Shown piece by piece: positions 8,483 through 17,364 of a stretch of 47,463 nt of DNA. A model generated the notes under the pieces. It saw nothing but the letters and a program-made list of their open reading frames with translations, did no database searches and was not told where the DNA came from. The stretch's first letter is position 1; each line of letters starts with the position of its first letter. Source of the stretch: Sunxiuqinia dokdonensis (GTDB lineage: Bacteria > Bacteroidota > Bacteroidia > Bacteroidales > Prolixibacteraceae); assembly GCF_001270965.1 (NCBI RefSeq), contig NZ_LGIA01000165.1:1-47463 (forward strand). Reading direction: 5' to 3'. Made by a program: the position numbers and the translations under genes.

Positions 8483-9364
8483 ATGGAACACACGGAGTTA
8501 CTAAAGAAGGTACGGAAGATTGAAATTAAAACGCGGGGTTTGAGCCGGAATATTTTTGCCGGCGAATACCACTCAGCGTTCAAGGGGCGCGGAATGGCCT
8601 TCAGCGAAGTGCGCGAATACCAGTTTGGCGACGACATCCGAAACATCGACTGGAATGTGACTGCCCGCTACCACAAGCCGTACATCAAAATATTTGAGGA
8701 AGAACGTGAACTGACGGTCATGTTGCTGATTGACGTGAGTGGTTCGCGCGAATTTGGTTCGCTCGAAAAATTCAAAAAAAATGTGATCACCGAGATTTCG
8801 GCCATTCTATCGTTTTCTGCTATTCAAAACAACGATAAAATTGGGGTGATTTTCTTTTCTGAAAAGATTGAAAAATTTATCCCGCCAAAAAAAGGAAAAT
8901 CCCACATCCTGCGGATCATCCGTGAGTTGATTGACTTTGAACCGGAAAACAAAGGCACGAACATTACCGAAGCCATTCGTTACCTGACCAACGCCATTAA
9001 AAAGCGATGCACCAGTTTCATTATTTCCGACTTCATTCAAAATGAACCGGATTTTGACAAGGCGCTTTCCATTGCCAACAATAAGCACGACATTGTGGCC
9101 CTGCGCATATACGACGAACGAGAAACCGAACTGCCTCCAATTGGTATGGTTAAGCTGAAGGATGCCGAAACCAATGAATACGTTTGGGTGGACAGCAGTA
9201 GCAAAAAGGTTCGGGAAAACTATGCCCGCTGGTGGCGCGAAACCAATCAGAAGCTGGACACGGCCTTCAAAAAAAGTGGCGTGGATTATGCCAACATCAA
9301 CACCAACGAAGACTATGTGAGATCGCTGATGACATTGTTCAAAAAGCGGGGGTTAAAAGCATAA
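8483..9364 (+). CDS. DUF58 domain protein of the bat operon
   Basis: DUF58 proteins have a degenerate or intact von Willebrand factor A fold and act with MoxR ATPases. The ATG at 8483 is used because it gives the conserved start MEHTELLKKVRKIEIKTRGL; an upstream TTG at 8459 lies inside the repeat and is unlikely. The DUF58 core GRGMAFSEVREYQFGDD..RNIDWNVTAR spans about 35-61, and a MIDAS-type DVSGS lies at 84-88, so metal binding is plausible. There is no signal peptide or membrane segment, which suggests a cytoplasmic protein of 293 residues. It is followed after 5 bp by the next gene. Confidence 0.92.
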   Translation: MEHTELLKKVRKIEIKTRGLSRNIFAGEYHSAFKGRGMAFSEVREYQFGDDIRNIDWNVTARYHKPYIKIFEEERELTVMLLIDVSGSREFGSLEKFKKNVITEISAILSFSAIQNNDKIGVIFFSEKIEKFIPPKKGKSHILRIIRELIDFEPENKGTNITEAIRYLTNAIKKRCTSFIISDFIQNEPDFDKALSIANNKHDIVALRIYDERETELPPIGMVKLKDAETNEYVWVDSSSKKVRENYARWWRETNQKLDTAFKKSGVDYANINTNEDYVRSLMTLFKKRGLKA

Positions 9365-9369
9365 AAAGC

Positions 9370-10362
9370 ATGAGAGGATTTAAAAACATAGCGGTTGTGA
9401 TCGGACTGATCCTGATTCAGACAACAGCCGTTCAGGCACAACGCATACAGGCCCGGGCCGTCATTGATTCAACCAATGTTTTAATTGGCGATCAATTTAA
9501 CCTGCGGATTGAGCTGGACCAGCCCAACAATGTGAACATTGAATTTCCGTTGATTGGCGATTCGCTGTCACCGACCGTTGAAGTGATTGAGCAATCGCCG
9601 CTGGACACCTTCGAGTTGGATGAAGCCAACCAAATTAAGATCATCCAAAACCTGACCATCACCTCCTTCGACAGCGGAAAACAGGTAGTCCCATCGCTTC
9701 AGTTTCGCCTGCAGTACGATGAGTTGGCTGACACCATCGAAACCCTGCCAGCCGAGTTTTTTGTCCACAGTATGCCCATTGACACCACCAAGGGGCCAGT
9801 TGACATCAAAAAACCTTACGAGGCGCCGGTGACGCTGAAAGAAGTAACACCCTATATTTTGGGTGCGATTTTAATTGGAGCTTTGCTCTTTTTCTTGTTC
9901 TACTACCTGCAGCGGAGACGCAAGAACAAGCCTATTTTTGTAAAGCCGGCCAAGCCCAAAGAACCGCCGCACATTGTTGCGCTTCGTGAGCTGGATCGGA
10001 TCAAGGAAGAAAAGCTTTGGCAAACCGAAGACATCAAAACCTACTACAGTTTGGTGTCCGACACCCTGCGTACCTACATTGAAGACCGGTTCAATATTCA
10101 GGCGATGGAATACACCTCTCACGAAACCATCCGGGCTTTTGAAGAACGCAAAAACCTGATTTCGCAAAAATCATTGGAAGAACTGAAAAACATTCTGAGC
10201 CTGTCGGACTTGGTGAAGTTCGCCAAATACAAGCCACTCCCTGACGATCATAACCTGACGCTGATGAACGCTTACTTTTTTGTGAACCAGACCAAGCAAG
10301 AAGACAAAAAAGCCAGCCAGCCAAAAGATGAACGCGAAGGCGAAGATGTTGATTTAAAATAA
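9370..10362 (+). CDS. BatD-like membrane protein with DUF4381-type cytoplasmic tail
   Basis: A 330-residue protein placed between DUF58 and batA. The ATG at 9370 gives a clean signal peptide (about 1-24, ending AVQAQ). An extracytoplasmic beta-sandwich region, about 25-160, resembles the first repeat of BatD. One membrane segment follows at about 165-182, then a basic stop-transfer stretch (QRRRKNK). The cytoplasmic tail LRELDRIKEEKLWQ...YIEDRFNI.AMEYTSHE is typical of the DUF4381/BatD C-terminus. It probably pairs its membrane anchor and sandwich domain with the VWA proteins. The function is inferred from operon context; no enzyme motif is seen. Confidence 0.85.
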   Translation: MRGFKNIAVVIGLILIQTTAVQAQRIQARAVIDSTNVLIGDQFNLRIELDQPNNVNIEFPLIGDSLSPTVEVIEQSPLDTFELDEANQIKIIQNLTITSFDSGKQVVPSLQFRLQYDELADTIETLPAEFFVHSMPIDTTKGPVDIKKPYEAPVTLKEVTPYILGAILIGALLFFLFYYLQRRRKNKPIFVKPAKPKEPPHIVALRELDRIKEEKLWQTEDIKTYYSLVSDTLRTYIEDRFNIQAMEYTSHETIRAFEERKNLISQKSLEELKNILSLSDLVKFAKYKPLPDDHNLTLMNAYFFVNQTKQEDKKASQPKDEREGEDVDLK

Positions 10363-10369
10363 CAGAAAG

Positions 10370-11365
10370 ATGATGAACGGAATAACATATAAGAATCCGG
10401 AGTTTTTTTACCTCTTGCTGGTATTGATTCCCATGATCGTGTGGTACTTGTTTCAGTATCGCAAGGCGGGAGCCAGCATCCGGTATTCGAGCGTGAAAGG
10501 ATTTGCCGGCTTATCGAAAAGCTGGAAACACTACTTGCGACACCTACCCTTTTTACTGCAACTGGCTGGCATCGGACTACTCACCGTGGCGCTGGCCCGT
10601 CCACAGTCGTCCAACAGCTGGCAGGATGTGACCACCGAAGGAATTGACATTGTGATTGCGCTCGATATTTCCAGCTCCATGCTGGCCCGCGACTTTCAGC
10701 CCAACCGGCTGGTGGCCGCCAAAAATGTAGCAACCGAATTTATCTCGGGCCGCCGCGACGACAAAATGGGCCTGGTTGTGTTCGCCGGCGAAAGTTTTAC
10801 GCAATGTCCGCTAACCACCGACCATGCCGTACTGATCAATCTGTTTAAGGATATTGAAAGTGGCATGATTGAAGATGGGACAGCCATTGGGAACGGATTG
10901 GCCACTTCGGTAGCACGGCTAAAAGAAAGCGACGCCATCAGTAAAGTCATTATTTTACTCACCGATGGTGAAAACAACCGGGGCGAAATCGCGCCGGAAA
11001 CGGCTGCCGAGCTGGCCAGAACCTTTGGTATTCGCGTGTACACGGTTGGCGTGGGAACGATCGGAACAGCGCCCTACCCTGTTCAAACCCCCTTCGGCAT
11101 ACAAATGCAGGATGTGGAAGTGAAGATTGATGAAGAAACCTTGCAGAAAATAGCCGACATTACCGATGGTCAGTACTTCCGCGCCACCAATAACGACAAG
11201 CTGGTTCAGATTTACGAAGAAATTGACCAATTGGAAAAATCTAAAATGGATGTGAAAGAATACAGTCGGAAAGATGAAGAGTTTAGCCGCTATGCCTTGC
11301 TTGCCGGATTCATTTTACTGACAGGACTATTTCTGAAAACCACCTTATTTAGAAACATTCCTTAA
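10370..11365 (+). CDS. batA: BatA, VWA-domain membrane protein
   Basis: Inner-membrane VWA protein of the Bacteroides aerotolerance locus. Two N-terminal membrane helices lie at about 10-30 and 59-76. The VWA domain carries an intact MIDAS motif DISSS at 99-103, and there is a C-terminal helix near 308-326. The length is 331 aa. The stop codon abuts the ATG of batB, implying translational coupling. In Bacteroides fragilis, bat genes affect oxygen tolerance (known for the family). The molecular task is not established, but metal-dependent protein-protein binding is likely. Confidence 0.93.
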   Translation: MMNGITYKNPEFFYLLLVLIPMIVWYLFQYRKAGASIRYSSVKGFAGLSKSWKHYLRHLPFLLQLAGIGLLTVALARPQSSNSWQDVTTEGIDIVIALDISSSMLARDFQPNRLVAAKNVATEFISGRRDDKMGLVVFAGESFTQCPLTTDHAVLINLFKDIESGMIEDGTAIGNGLATSVARLKESDAISKVIILLTDGENNRGEIAPETAAELARTFGIRVYTVGVGTIGTAPYPVQTPFGIQMQDVEVKIDEETLQKIADITDGQYFRATNNDKLVQIYEEIDQLEKSKMDVKEYSRKDEEFSRYALLAGFILLTGLFLKTTLFRNIP

Positions 11366-12409
11366 ATGGAGCAGACTATGGAAATGTTCAGATTTGCACA
11401 TATCGAATACTTATACGCACTGGCCATCATCCCCGTGCTCATCATCCTTTTTTGGATGACGCGGAGACAGCGCCGCAAGGCTTTAGAGCGTTTTGGACAA
11501 AAGGAAATCATCAGCCAGCTGATGCCCAATGTAAGCCAATCACGCCCGGTTGTTAAGTTTATCATTTGGTTGCTGGCCATCAGCGCCATTATTGTGGGCA
11601 TCGCCCAGCCCCAATTCGGCAGCAAGCTCAAAACCGTTAAACGCGAAGGCGTTGAACTAATCATCGCGCTGGATGTCTCCAACTCCATGCTGGCTGAAGA
11701 TATTCAGCCCAACAGGTTGGAACGCTCCAAGCGAGCCATTTCACGTCTGGTCGACAACCTGACGGATGACAAAATCGGGCTGATTGTATTTGCCGGCGAT
11801 GCCTACACGCAATTACCCATCACCTCGGATTACCCATCGGCGAAATTGTTTCTGAATGCGGTTAGTACAGATATCGTACCCCGCCAGGGAACCGCCATTG
11901 GCGCAGCGATTGAAATGGCCTCGGTCTCCTTCAGCCCCCAATTTGAGGGTAATAAAGCCATCATTGTCATTACCGACGGGGAAAACCACGAGGACGATGC
12001 CATTGGGGCAGCCACAGCCGCTGCTGAAAACGGAATCATCGTGCATACCATTGGGATGGGATTGCCACAAGGCGGTCCGATTCCCGTTGTCAACAATGGT
12101 CAACGTGATTACCGCAGAGACAAAGAAGGCAACGTTGTGGTTACTAAACTGAACGAGGAAATGCTGCAGCAAATCTCTGCGGCCGGAAATGGCATTTACG
12201 TGCGGGCCAACAACGCGCAAGTGGGTTTAAATACCCTATTTAATGAGATCAACAAAATGGAAGAAGCAGAAATGGAGTCACTGGTTTATTCCGATTACGA
12301 AGACCAATTTCAGTGGTTCCTGGGATTTGCCATCTTGATGCTGCTGTTTGACTTTTTGATTTTAGATCGAAAAAACAAATATTTGAAAAACATCAAATTA
12401 TTTGGATGA
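11366..12409 (+). CDS. batB: BatB, VWA-domain membrane protein
   Basis: Paralogue of BatA (347 aa) with the same topology: helices near 14-31 and 64-80, a VWA domain with MIDAS motif DVSNS at 103-107, and a C-terminal helix near 317-335. It overlaps batC by 4 bp (ATGA). BatA and BatB share the run ALD(I/V)S(S/N)SMLA.D.QPNRL, so they arose by tandem duplication. It is expected to form a membrane complex with BatA, BatC and BatE. Confidence 0.93.
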   Translation: MEQTMEMFRFAHIEYLYALAIIPVLIILFWMTRRQRRKALERFGQKEIISQLMPNVSQSRPVVKFIIWLLAISAIIVGIAQPQFGSKLKTVKREGVELIIALDVSNSMLAEDIQPNRLERSKRAISRLVDNLTDDKIGLIVFAGDAYTQLPITSDYPSAKLFLNAVSTDIVPRQGTAIGAAIEMASVSFSPQFEGNKAIIVITDGENHEDDAIGAATAAAENGIIVHTIGMGLPQGGPIPVVNNGQRDYRRDKEGNVVVTKLNEEMLQQISAAGNGIYVRANNAQVGLNTLFNEINKMEEAEMESLVYSDYEDQFQWFLGFAILMLLFDFLILDRKNKYLKNIKLFG

Positions 12410-13218
12410 TGATGAAAAAGTTAATGACACATACCGGAATAATCCTTCTCCTGCTGGTAATGGGAATAACTGCCCAGGCACAAAACGAACGCAAATTTGT
12501 GCGGCAGGGAAACGAAATTTTTGAGCAAGCGCTACAAGACAGCACTAAGCTGGACACCACGGCTTTTAGCCAGGCTGAAACGGCGTACCGTAGAGCATTG
12601 GAAAAACGACCCGATGATTTGAAGTGGAACTTTAACCTCGGCGATGCGCTGTACAAGCAAATGAAGTTTGAAGAGGCAACCTCCAAGTTTGAAGAAATTG
12701 CCGAAAAGAGTGAGGACAAAATTGAAAAGTCGCGGGCTTATCACAACCTCGGCAATTCGATGATGATGCAGGACAAGCTCGATGAAAGCATTGAAGCTTA
12801 TAAAAAAGCCTTACGCAACAACCCGGAAGACCTGGAAAGCAAATACAACCTGGTTTACGCCATGAACCTGAAAAAGCAGCAAGAACAGCAACAGCAGCAA
12901 AATCAGGATCAGAATAAAGATCAGGACAAAGATCAACAAGATCAAAATCAGGACCAACAGCAAAATCAGGATCAACAAGATCAGAACAAAGATCAGGATC
13001 AAAAGGACAAGGACCAGCAGAAACAGGATCAGCAAAATCAAGATCAGAATAAACAAGACCAGCAGCAAAAACAACAACCTCAGGAACAAAAAATTTCGAA
13101 GGAAAACGCGGAACGGTTGTTGCAGGCCTTGCAAAACGATGAAGAAAAAATTCAGGAAAAAGTAAAAAAAGCACAAGCAGCCAAAGCACAACAGCGCCAA
13201 ACCGACAAAGACTGGTAG
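12406..13218 (+). CDS. batC: BatC, TPR protein with Gln/Asp/Lys-rich region
   Basis: 270-residue exported TPR protein. A signal peptide (about 1-26, ending TAQAQ) leads into TPR-like helices at about 30-155. There follows a striking low-complexity region, about 157-229, made of Q, N, D and K in short words such as NQDQNKDQ, then a helical tail to 270. Three consecutive or near-consecutive ATG codons (12406, 12409, 12412) make the exact start uncertain; all give the same signal peptide. The low-complexity region is common in BatC and is probably a flexible linker. Its DNA is a CAG/GAT/AAA-type microsatellite and may vary in length between strains (inference). Confidence 0.92.
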   Translation: MMMKKLMTHTGIILLLLVMGITAQAQNERKFVRQGNEIFEQALQDSTKLDTTAFSQAETAYRRALEKRPDDLKWNFNLGDALYKQMKFEEATSKFEEIAEKSEDKIEKSRAYHNLGNSMMMQDKLDESIEAYKKALRNNPEDLESKYNLVYAMNLKKQQEQQQQQNQDQNKDQDKDQQDQNQDQQQNQDQQDQNKDQDQKDKDQQKQDQQNQDQNKQDQQQKQQPQEQKISKENAERLLQALQNDEEKIQEKVKKAQAAKAQQRQTDKDW

Positions 13219-13231
13219 TGGTTTAATTTCT

Positions 13232-13239
13232 TACTTTTG
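13232..13239 (+). promoter_or_regulatory. Internal -7 element upstream of batD
   Basis: TACTTTTG fits TAnnTTTG fully and lies in the 55-bp gap between batC and batD, the only sizeable gap in the second half of the operon. It may allow batDE to be transcribed separately. Confidence 0.5.
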
Positions 13240-13273
13240 CACGAAAATTAAAATTACAGCATAACTGAGTAAA

Positions 13274-15088
13274 ATGGTTAAAAGACTCCTATTTACACTT
13301 TTGCTTCTCATTCCGGCCTTTTTTGCCGAGGCCGACGCCGTGAAGTTCACCATGTCGGGCCCAAATGCGGTTTCCGTTGGCGAACAGTTTCGTTTGTCAT
13401 TCGTCTCAAACGAACGTGGAACAGACCTGAAACTGCCAGACATCTCAAACTTTGATGTATTGATGGGCCCGTCTTCATCCACAAGTTTCAGCAGTCAAAC
13501 AATCAATGGTGTGGTCACACAGTCTTACACCTATTCCTACATTTATATTCTGCGGGCCAAAGAGGAAGGAACCTTTACCATTCGACCAGCGTCCATCACC
13601 ATTGACGGCAAAGTTTACGAGTCCAATGAGCTGACCATCGAAGTGGTCAAGGAACAGCGTTCGCAAGGCGCTACAGGCAGCCAGCAACAACAGCAGTCGG
13701 CAACGCCAAGTGGAACGATTAGCAAAGAGGACTTGTTTGTGAAAGTCGAACTCGACAAAAGCAACGTTTTTAGGGGAGAGCAAATCATAGCTACCGTTAA
13801 AATCTATGTTTCTCCCGAGGTTCCCATCACCAGCTTTGATGATGTCAAAATTCCTTCCTACGCTGGTTTTTGGACACAGGAAATTCAAATTCCCAACCAG
13901 ATTAGCTTCTCCAGGGAAGTGTACAACAACAAAATTTACCAGGTTGGTGTGCTGAAAAAGACCATCCTCTTTCCGCAGCAAACTGGTCGGATTACCGTCG
14001 ATCCCTTTGAAATTACCTGCATGGTGCGGCAGCAAATCCGCCAGCAACGCAGCTTTTTCGACGACTTTTTCGACAACTACCGAACCATTCAGGCCAAGGT
14101 GGTCAGCGATCCGGTAAACATTAACGTGAAAGAATTGCCATCGCGGCCCGATGGATTTTATGGCGGTGTTGGCAATCTGAATTTTGCGGCCACAATCGAT
14201 AAGCAGCAGCTCAAATCAAATGAAGCAGCAACCCTGAAAATTACCGTTTCGGGCAGCGGAAACCTTCGTTTAATTGACGCGCCCGAAATCGAATTCCCGG
14301 TCGATTTTGAGGTTTACGACCCCAAAACAAACGAGAGCTTAAATGCCACCAACAATGGCTTGAACGGAACAAAAACCTTCGAATACCTCTTTATACCAAG
14401 GTTTGCAGGCGACTACACCATTCCACCAATCAAGTTTGCCAGCTTTAATCCGGCCACGGGCCAGTTCAAACAACAGCAATCGCAGGAGTTTGTCCTATCG
14501 GTCGAAAAAGGCAGCGACGAACAAAGCGCTACGGTCACCAGCGCCTACTCCAAAGAAAATCTTCGGCTGATTGGTCAGGATATTCGATACATCAAACAAG
14601 GCAAATACAAATTGAAGGAGAAAGAAGCCCTTTTCTTCGGAAGCACCGCTTTCTACTTAATTTATCTTGGTGCGTTACTGGCCTTTGCCATCATTGTACT
14701 GGTTTACCGTAAGAAACTAAAAGAAAACGCCAATGTACAACTTCTTCGAAATAAAAAAGCCAACAAGGTAGCACGCAAACGCCTGAAAGTGGCTGCCACA
14801 CACCTGAAAAACAACAAGAAAGAAGAGTTTTACGAGGCTGTTTTAAAAGCTTTCTGGGGCTATTTAAGCGACAAGCTGAGTATTCCGGTAGCCGACCTAA
14901 ATCGTGTCAATGCCACCGAAGCACTCAAAAAACGCCAGGTTGAAACCGAAGCCATTGAAGAGTTTATTCACATTGTAGATAATTGTGAATACGCCCGTTA
15001 CGCGCCAAGTGCTGTTGAAGGAACCATTGAGGAGATTTACCAAAAGGCCGTCAAATTGATGGGGAAACTGGAAAAACAAATTCGTTAA
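13274..15088 (+). CDS. batD: BatD, oxygen-tolerance protein
   Basis: 604-residue exported membrane protein with a signal peptide (1-22), an extracytoplasmic part of several beta-sandwich repeats at about 23-440, one membrane segment at about 455-475 and a basic cytoplasmic tail of about 130 residues. The repeats show the family pattern VSVGEQFRLSFVSNERG.DLKLPDI and SKNVFRGEQI-like strands (here SNVFRGEQIIATVKIYV). There is a Q-rich linker near 138-145. The 55-bp gap upstream carries its own promoter-like site. BatD is thought to act outside the membrane as a partner for the VWA proteins. The tail resembles that of the 9370-10362 protein. Confidence 0.92.
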   Translation: MVKRLLFTLLLLIPAFFAEADAVKFTMSGPNAVSVGEQFRLSFVSNERGTDLKLPDISNFDVLMGPSSSTSFSSQTINGVVTQSYTYSYIYILRAKEEGTFTIRPASITIDGKVYESNELTIEVVKEQRSQGATGSQQQQQSATPSGTISKEDLFVKVELDKSNVFRGEQIIATVKIYVSPEVPITSFDDVKIPSYAGFWTQEIQIPNQISFSREVYNNKIYQVGVLKKTILFPQQTGRITVDPFEITCMVRQQIRQQRSFFDDFFDNYRTIQAKVVSDPVNINVKELPSRPDGFYGGVGNLNFAATIDKQQLKSNEAATLKITVSGSGNLRLIDAPEIEFPVDFEVYDPKTNESLNATNNGLNGTKTFEYLFIPRFAGDYTIPPIKFASFNPATGQFKQQQSQEFVLSVEKGSDEQSATVTSAYSKENLRLIGQDIRYIKQGKYKLKEKEALFFGSTAFYLIYLGALLAFAIIVLVYRKKLKENANVQLLRNKKANKVARKRLKVAATHLKNNKKEEFYEAVLKAFWGYLSDKLSIPVADLNRVNATEALKKRQVETEAIEEFIHIVDNCEYARYAPSAVEGTIEEIYQKAVKLMGKLEKQIR

Positions 15089-15099
15089 AAACTGGAAAA

Positions 15100-15849
15100 A
15101 TGAAAACGAGCTTTCAAATCCTATTCATCCTGCTTCTTTCATTGAGTGCGCCGGCACAAGATGCCCTGTTGGAAAAAGCCAACGAGCATTACGCCAATCA
15201 GCAATACGAAGAAGCCATTACCGCTTACCAGGAGGTTTTAAACAGCAACCGGGAGTCGGCTGAAGTGTACTACAACCTGGGAAACGCCTACTACAAAAAT
15301 GGCCAAATTACGCCAGCTATCATCAATTACGAACGGGCCAAACTTCTGGCACCCAACGATGAAGACATTGAGTTTAATCTCGAGCTGGCCAACCAGCATG
15401 TGATTGATGCCATTGAACCTTTGCCGCAAGTTTTTTTTGTGCGCTGGTGGAACAACCTGGCCAACAAGTACCCGGCTGACGGCTGGGCAAAGATCAGTGT
15501 CATATCCTTTATTCTGTTTCTTGTTTTGGCCGGCTTGTTCTTTTTTACCCGTACAACGGCAGTCAAACGGCTTTCGTTTTGGGTGGGAATTTTAATTGTA
15601 GCCATTTCCATATTTAGTTTTAACTTTGCCGCGCGGCAGAAAAAACAGATGATCAGCCATAATTTTGCCATTATTGTTCAACCTAGCGTAACGGTAAAGA
15701 GTTCGCCGGCAGAAAGTGGAACCGATCTCTTTTTAATTCATGAAGGACTAAAGGTTGAAATAAAAGATAGCCTGGGAAGTTGGAGACAAATCCGTTTGGC
15801 TGATGGAAACCAGGGCTGGTTACCTGAAAACAGTCTGGAAAAAATCTAA
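15100..15849 (+). CDS. batE: BatE, TPR and SH3b protein
   Basis: 249 residues. A signal peptide (1-20, ending SAPAQ) precedes TPR motifs (YYNLGNAYYKNGQ... at about 46-75). Two closely spaced membrane helices follow at about 130-150 and 158-174. The C-terminal extracytoplasmic domain is SH3b-like, with the segment VTVKSSPAESGTDLFLIHEG at about 200-219 and a GNQGWLP motif near the end. It closes the operon, 11 bp after batD, and is followed at once by a strong intrinsic terminator. Probably part of the Bat membrane complex. Confidence 0.9.
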   Translation: MKTSFQILFILLLSLSAPAQDALLEKANEHYANQQYEEAITAYQEVLNSNRESAEVYYNLGNAYYKNGQITPAIINYERAKLLAPNDEDIEFNLELANQHVIDAIEPLPQVFFVRWWNNLANKYPADGWAKISVISFILFLVLAGLFFFTRTTAVKRLSFWVGILIVAISIFSFNFAARQKKQMISHNFAIIVQPSVTVKSSPAESGTDLFLIHEGLKVEIKDSLGSWRQIRLADGNQGWLPENSLEKI

Positions 15850-15876
15850 AAAACGCCGGCAACAGCCGGTTTTTTT
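15850..15876 (+). terminator. Terminator of the bat operon
   Basis: CCGGC-AACA-GCCGG stem-loop with a run of seven T residues, starting right after the batE stop. Confidence 0.85.
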
Positions 15877-15939
15877 ATTGTTCGAAACATTTTTACAACC
15901 ATTTTTAACGAGCGTTGTTTTACTCATAAATTTAAAATC

Positions 15940-16809
15940 ATGGCTTATAATTTACTTAAAGGTAAAAAGGGAATCATTTTCGGTGCACTAAACGCCGATT
16001 CGATTGCCTGGAAAGTTGCAGAACGTGCTTTTGAAGAAGGAGCGACATTTACATTAACGAATACTTCCGTGGCCCTGCGTATGGGCGAAACCGCAAAACT
16101 TGCTGAAAAATGTGGTGCTGAATTGATTGCTGCTGATGCAACCAATGTTGAAGACCTCGAAAATCTAGTCAAAAAATCGATGGAAGTTTTGGGTGGAAAA
16201 ATAGATTTCATTCTACATTCCATCGGCATGTCGCCCAATGTTCGCAAAGGCCGCCACTACAGTGACCTGGATTACAACTATCTCGACAAAACGCTGGATA
16301 TTTCCGCGATCTCTTTTCACAAAGTCTTGCAGGTTGCGCGCAAGCTCGACGCCATTAACGAATGGGGTTCCGTGGTTGCACTTTCGTATGTTGCCGCTCA
16401 GCGCACTTTTTACGGCTACAACGACATGGCCGATGCCAAAGCACTGCTTGAGTCAATCGGACGCAGTTTCGGCTATATCTACGGCCGCGAACGGAACGTT
16501 CGAATCAACACGGTTTCGCAGTCACCAACAGTGACTACAGCCGGAAGTGGAGTGAAAGGAATTGATAAATTGCTGGATTTCGGAGAACGCATGTCTCCAC
16601 TGGGTAATGCCACCGGCGATGAATGTGCCGACTACTGTATCACCTTATTTTCGGATTTGACCCGCAAAGTAACCATGCAGAACCTCTTTCACGATGGTGG
16701 ATTCTCCTCAATGGGAATGAGCCTGAGAGCGCTGGAACAATACGAAAAGGGATTGGGATGTGATTGTGAATGTGGCGATGCCGGAGATCACGATCATCGT
16801 TACGATTAG
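15940..16809 (+). CDS. fabI: Enoyl-ACP reductase FabI
   Basis: NADH-dependent enoyl-acyl carrier protein reductase of type II fatty-acid synthesis, a divergent short-chain dehydrogenase. The nucleotide-binding N-terminus has GIIFGALNADSIAW (11-24), typical of FabI rather than classical SDRs. The catalytic pair is Tyr160 and Lys167 in Y-x6-K spacing (YNDMADAK). The 289-residue length is slightly longer than Escherichia coli FabI because of a Cys/His/Asp-rich tail, 274-289 (C, D, C, E, C, then DHDH). The tail is not needed for the fold and is a possible metal-binding feature. It is a single-gene unit between two terminators. Confidence 0.95.
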   Translation: MAYNLLKGKKGIIFGALNADSIAWKVAERAFEEGATFTLTNTSVALRMGETAKLAEKCGAELIAADATNVEDLENLVKKSMEVLGGKIDFILHSIGMSPNVRKGRHYSDLDYNYLDKTLDISAISFHKVLQVARKLDAINEWGSVVALSYVAAQRTFYGYNDMADAKALLESIGRSFGYIYGRERNVRINTVSQSPTVTTAGSGVKGIDKLLDFGERMSPLGNATGDECADYCITLFSDLTRKVTMQNLFHDGGFSSMGMSLRALEQYEKGLGCDCECGDAGDHDHRYD

Positions 16810-16830
16810 TAAACCAAAAACGTATAAAAC

Positions 16831-16867
16831 AAAAAACGAAGCCGGGGAAACTGACTTCGTTTTTTTG
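16831..16867. terminator. Bidirectional terminator after fabI
   Basis: Stem ACGAAG (16836-16841) paired with CTTCGT (16855-16860), flanked by A- and T-runs on the two sides. It can serve fabI on the plus strand and the convergent 16872-17348 gene on the minus strand. Confidence 0.75.
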
Positions 16868-16871
16868 TGCC

Positions 16872-17348
16872 TTAAGCTTTTAGAAACCGAAGGTCATCCT
16901 GATAGTCAATCTGAATATCCTCATGCAGTTTCGCCAAAACAGACTCTATTTTTGCTACTTGCCGCACATAGATATTTTGCAAGGCCACACTTCGCGATAG
17001 AGGAATCTTCGATGTCCTGACTTTGCGGCAAAAATAGATCAGCAGATCTAGCTCGGTGGTTTTTATGCCCGAATATTTGATGTATTTGTTGGTGTCGCGC
17101 AAAATTTTACGCAGGCTTTTTTTGATTAAATAAGTGCTTCGCCTGTTTATTGATTCAAAACTTTCATCCATCTCTATTTTCACCGATTCGACATAAGATT
17201 GCTCATTATCAGCCTCAAACAACAAATAAGTGAGCAGTTCTTTATTTTCTTTCTTGAATTTTGCCAGGCGAATACACAACGCCTGCAATTGCTCAGGAGG
17301 ATAAATCTTCAACTCGTCTCGTAATTCTTTCAGGGAGGAAGCTTTCAT
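16872..17348 (-). CDS. Conserved hypothetical protein, helical
   Basis: 158-residue protein I cannot assign to a named family. The start at 17348 (MKASSLKELRDEL) is preferred over an upstream in-frame codon at 17426 that overlaps the next gene. It is predicted helical, with charged runs and no signal peptide or membrane segment. The segment LLTYLLFEADNEQSYVESVK suggests a soluble protein that may bind nucleic acid or another protein. It begins 16 bp after the stop of the phosphoesterase gene, so it may be cotranscribed with it. No catalytic motif is visible. Confidence 0.75.
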   Translation of the reverse strand: MKASSLKELRDELKIYPPEQLQALCIRLAKFKKENKELLTYLLFEADNEQSYVESVKIEMDESFESINRRSTYLIKKSLRKILRDTNKYIKYSGIKTTELDLLIYFCRKVRTSKIPLSRSVALQNIYVRQVAKIESVLAKLHEDIQIDYQDDLRFLKA

Positions 17349-17364
17349 GTTTTTGATTAAAAAA

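Noticed and set aside
12811-13200. Antisense frame of Leu/Ile/Phe-rich protein opposite batC
   Set aside because: It mirrors the Q/D/K codon repeat of batC and has no start signal or independent support.
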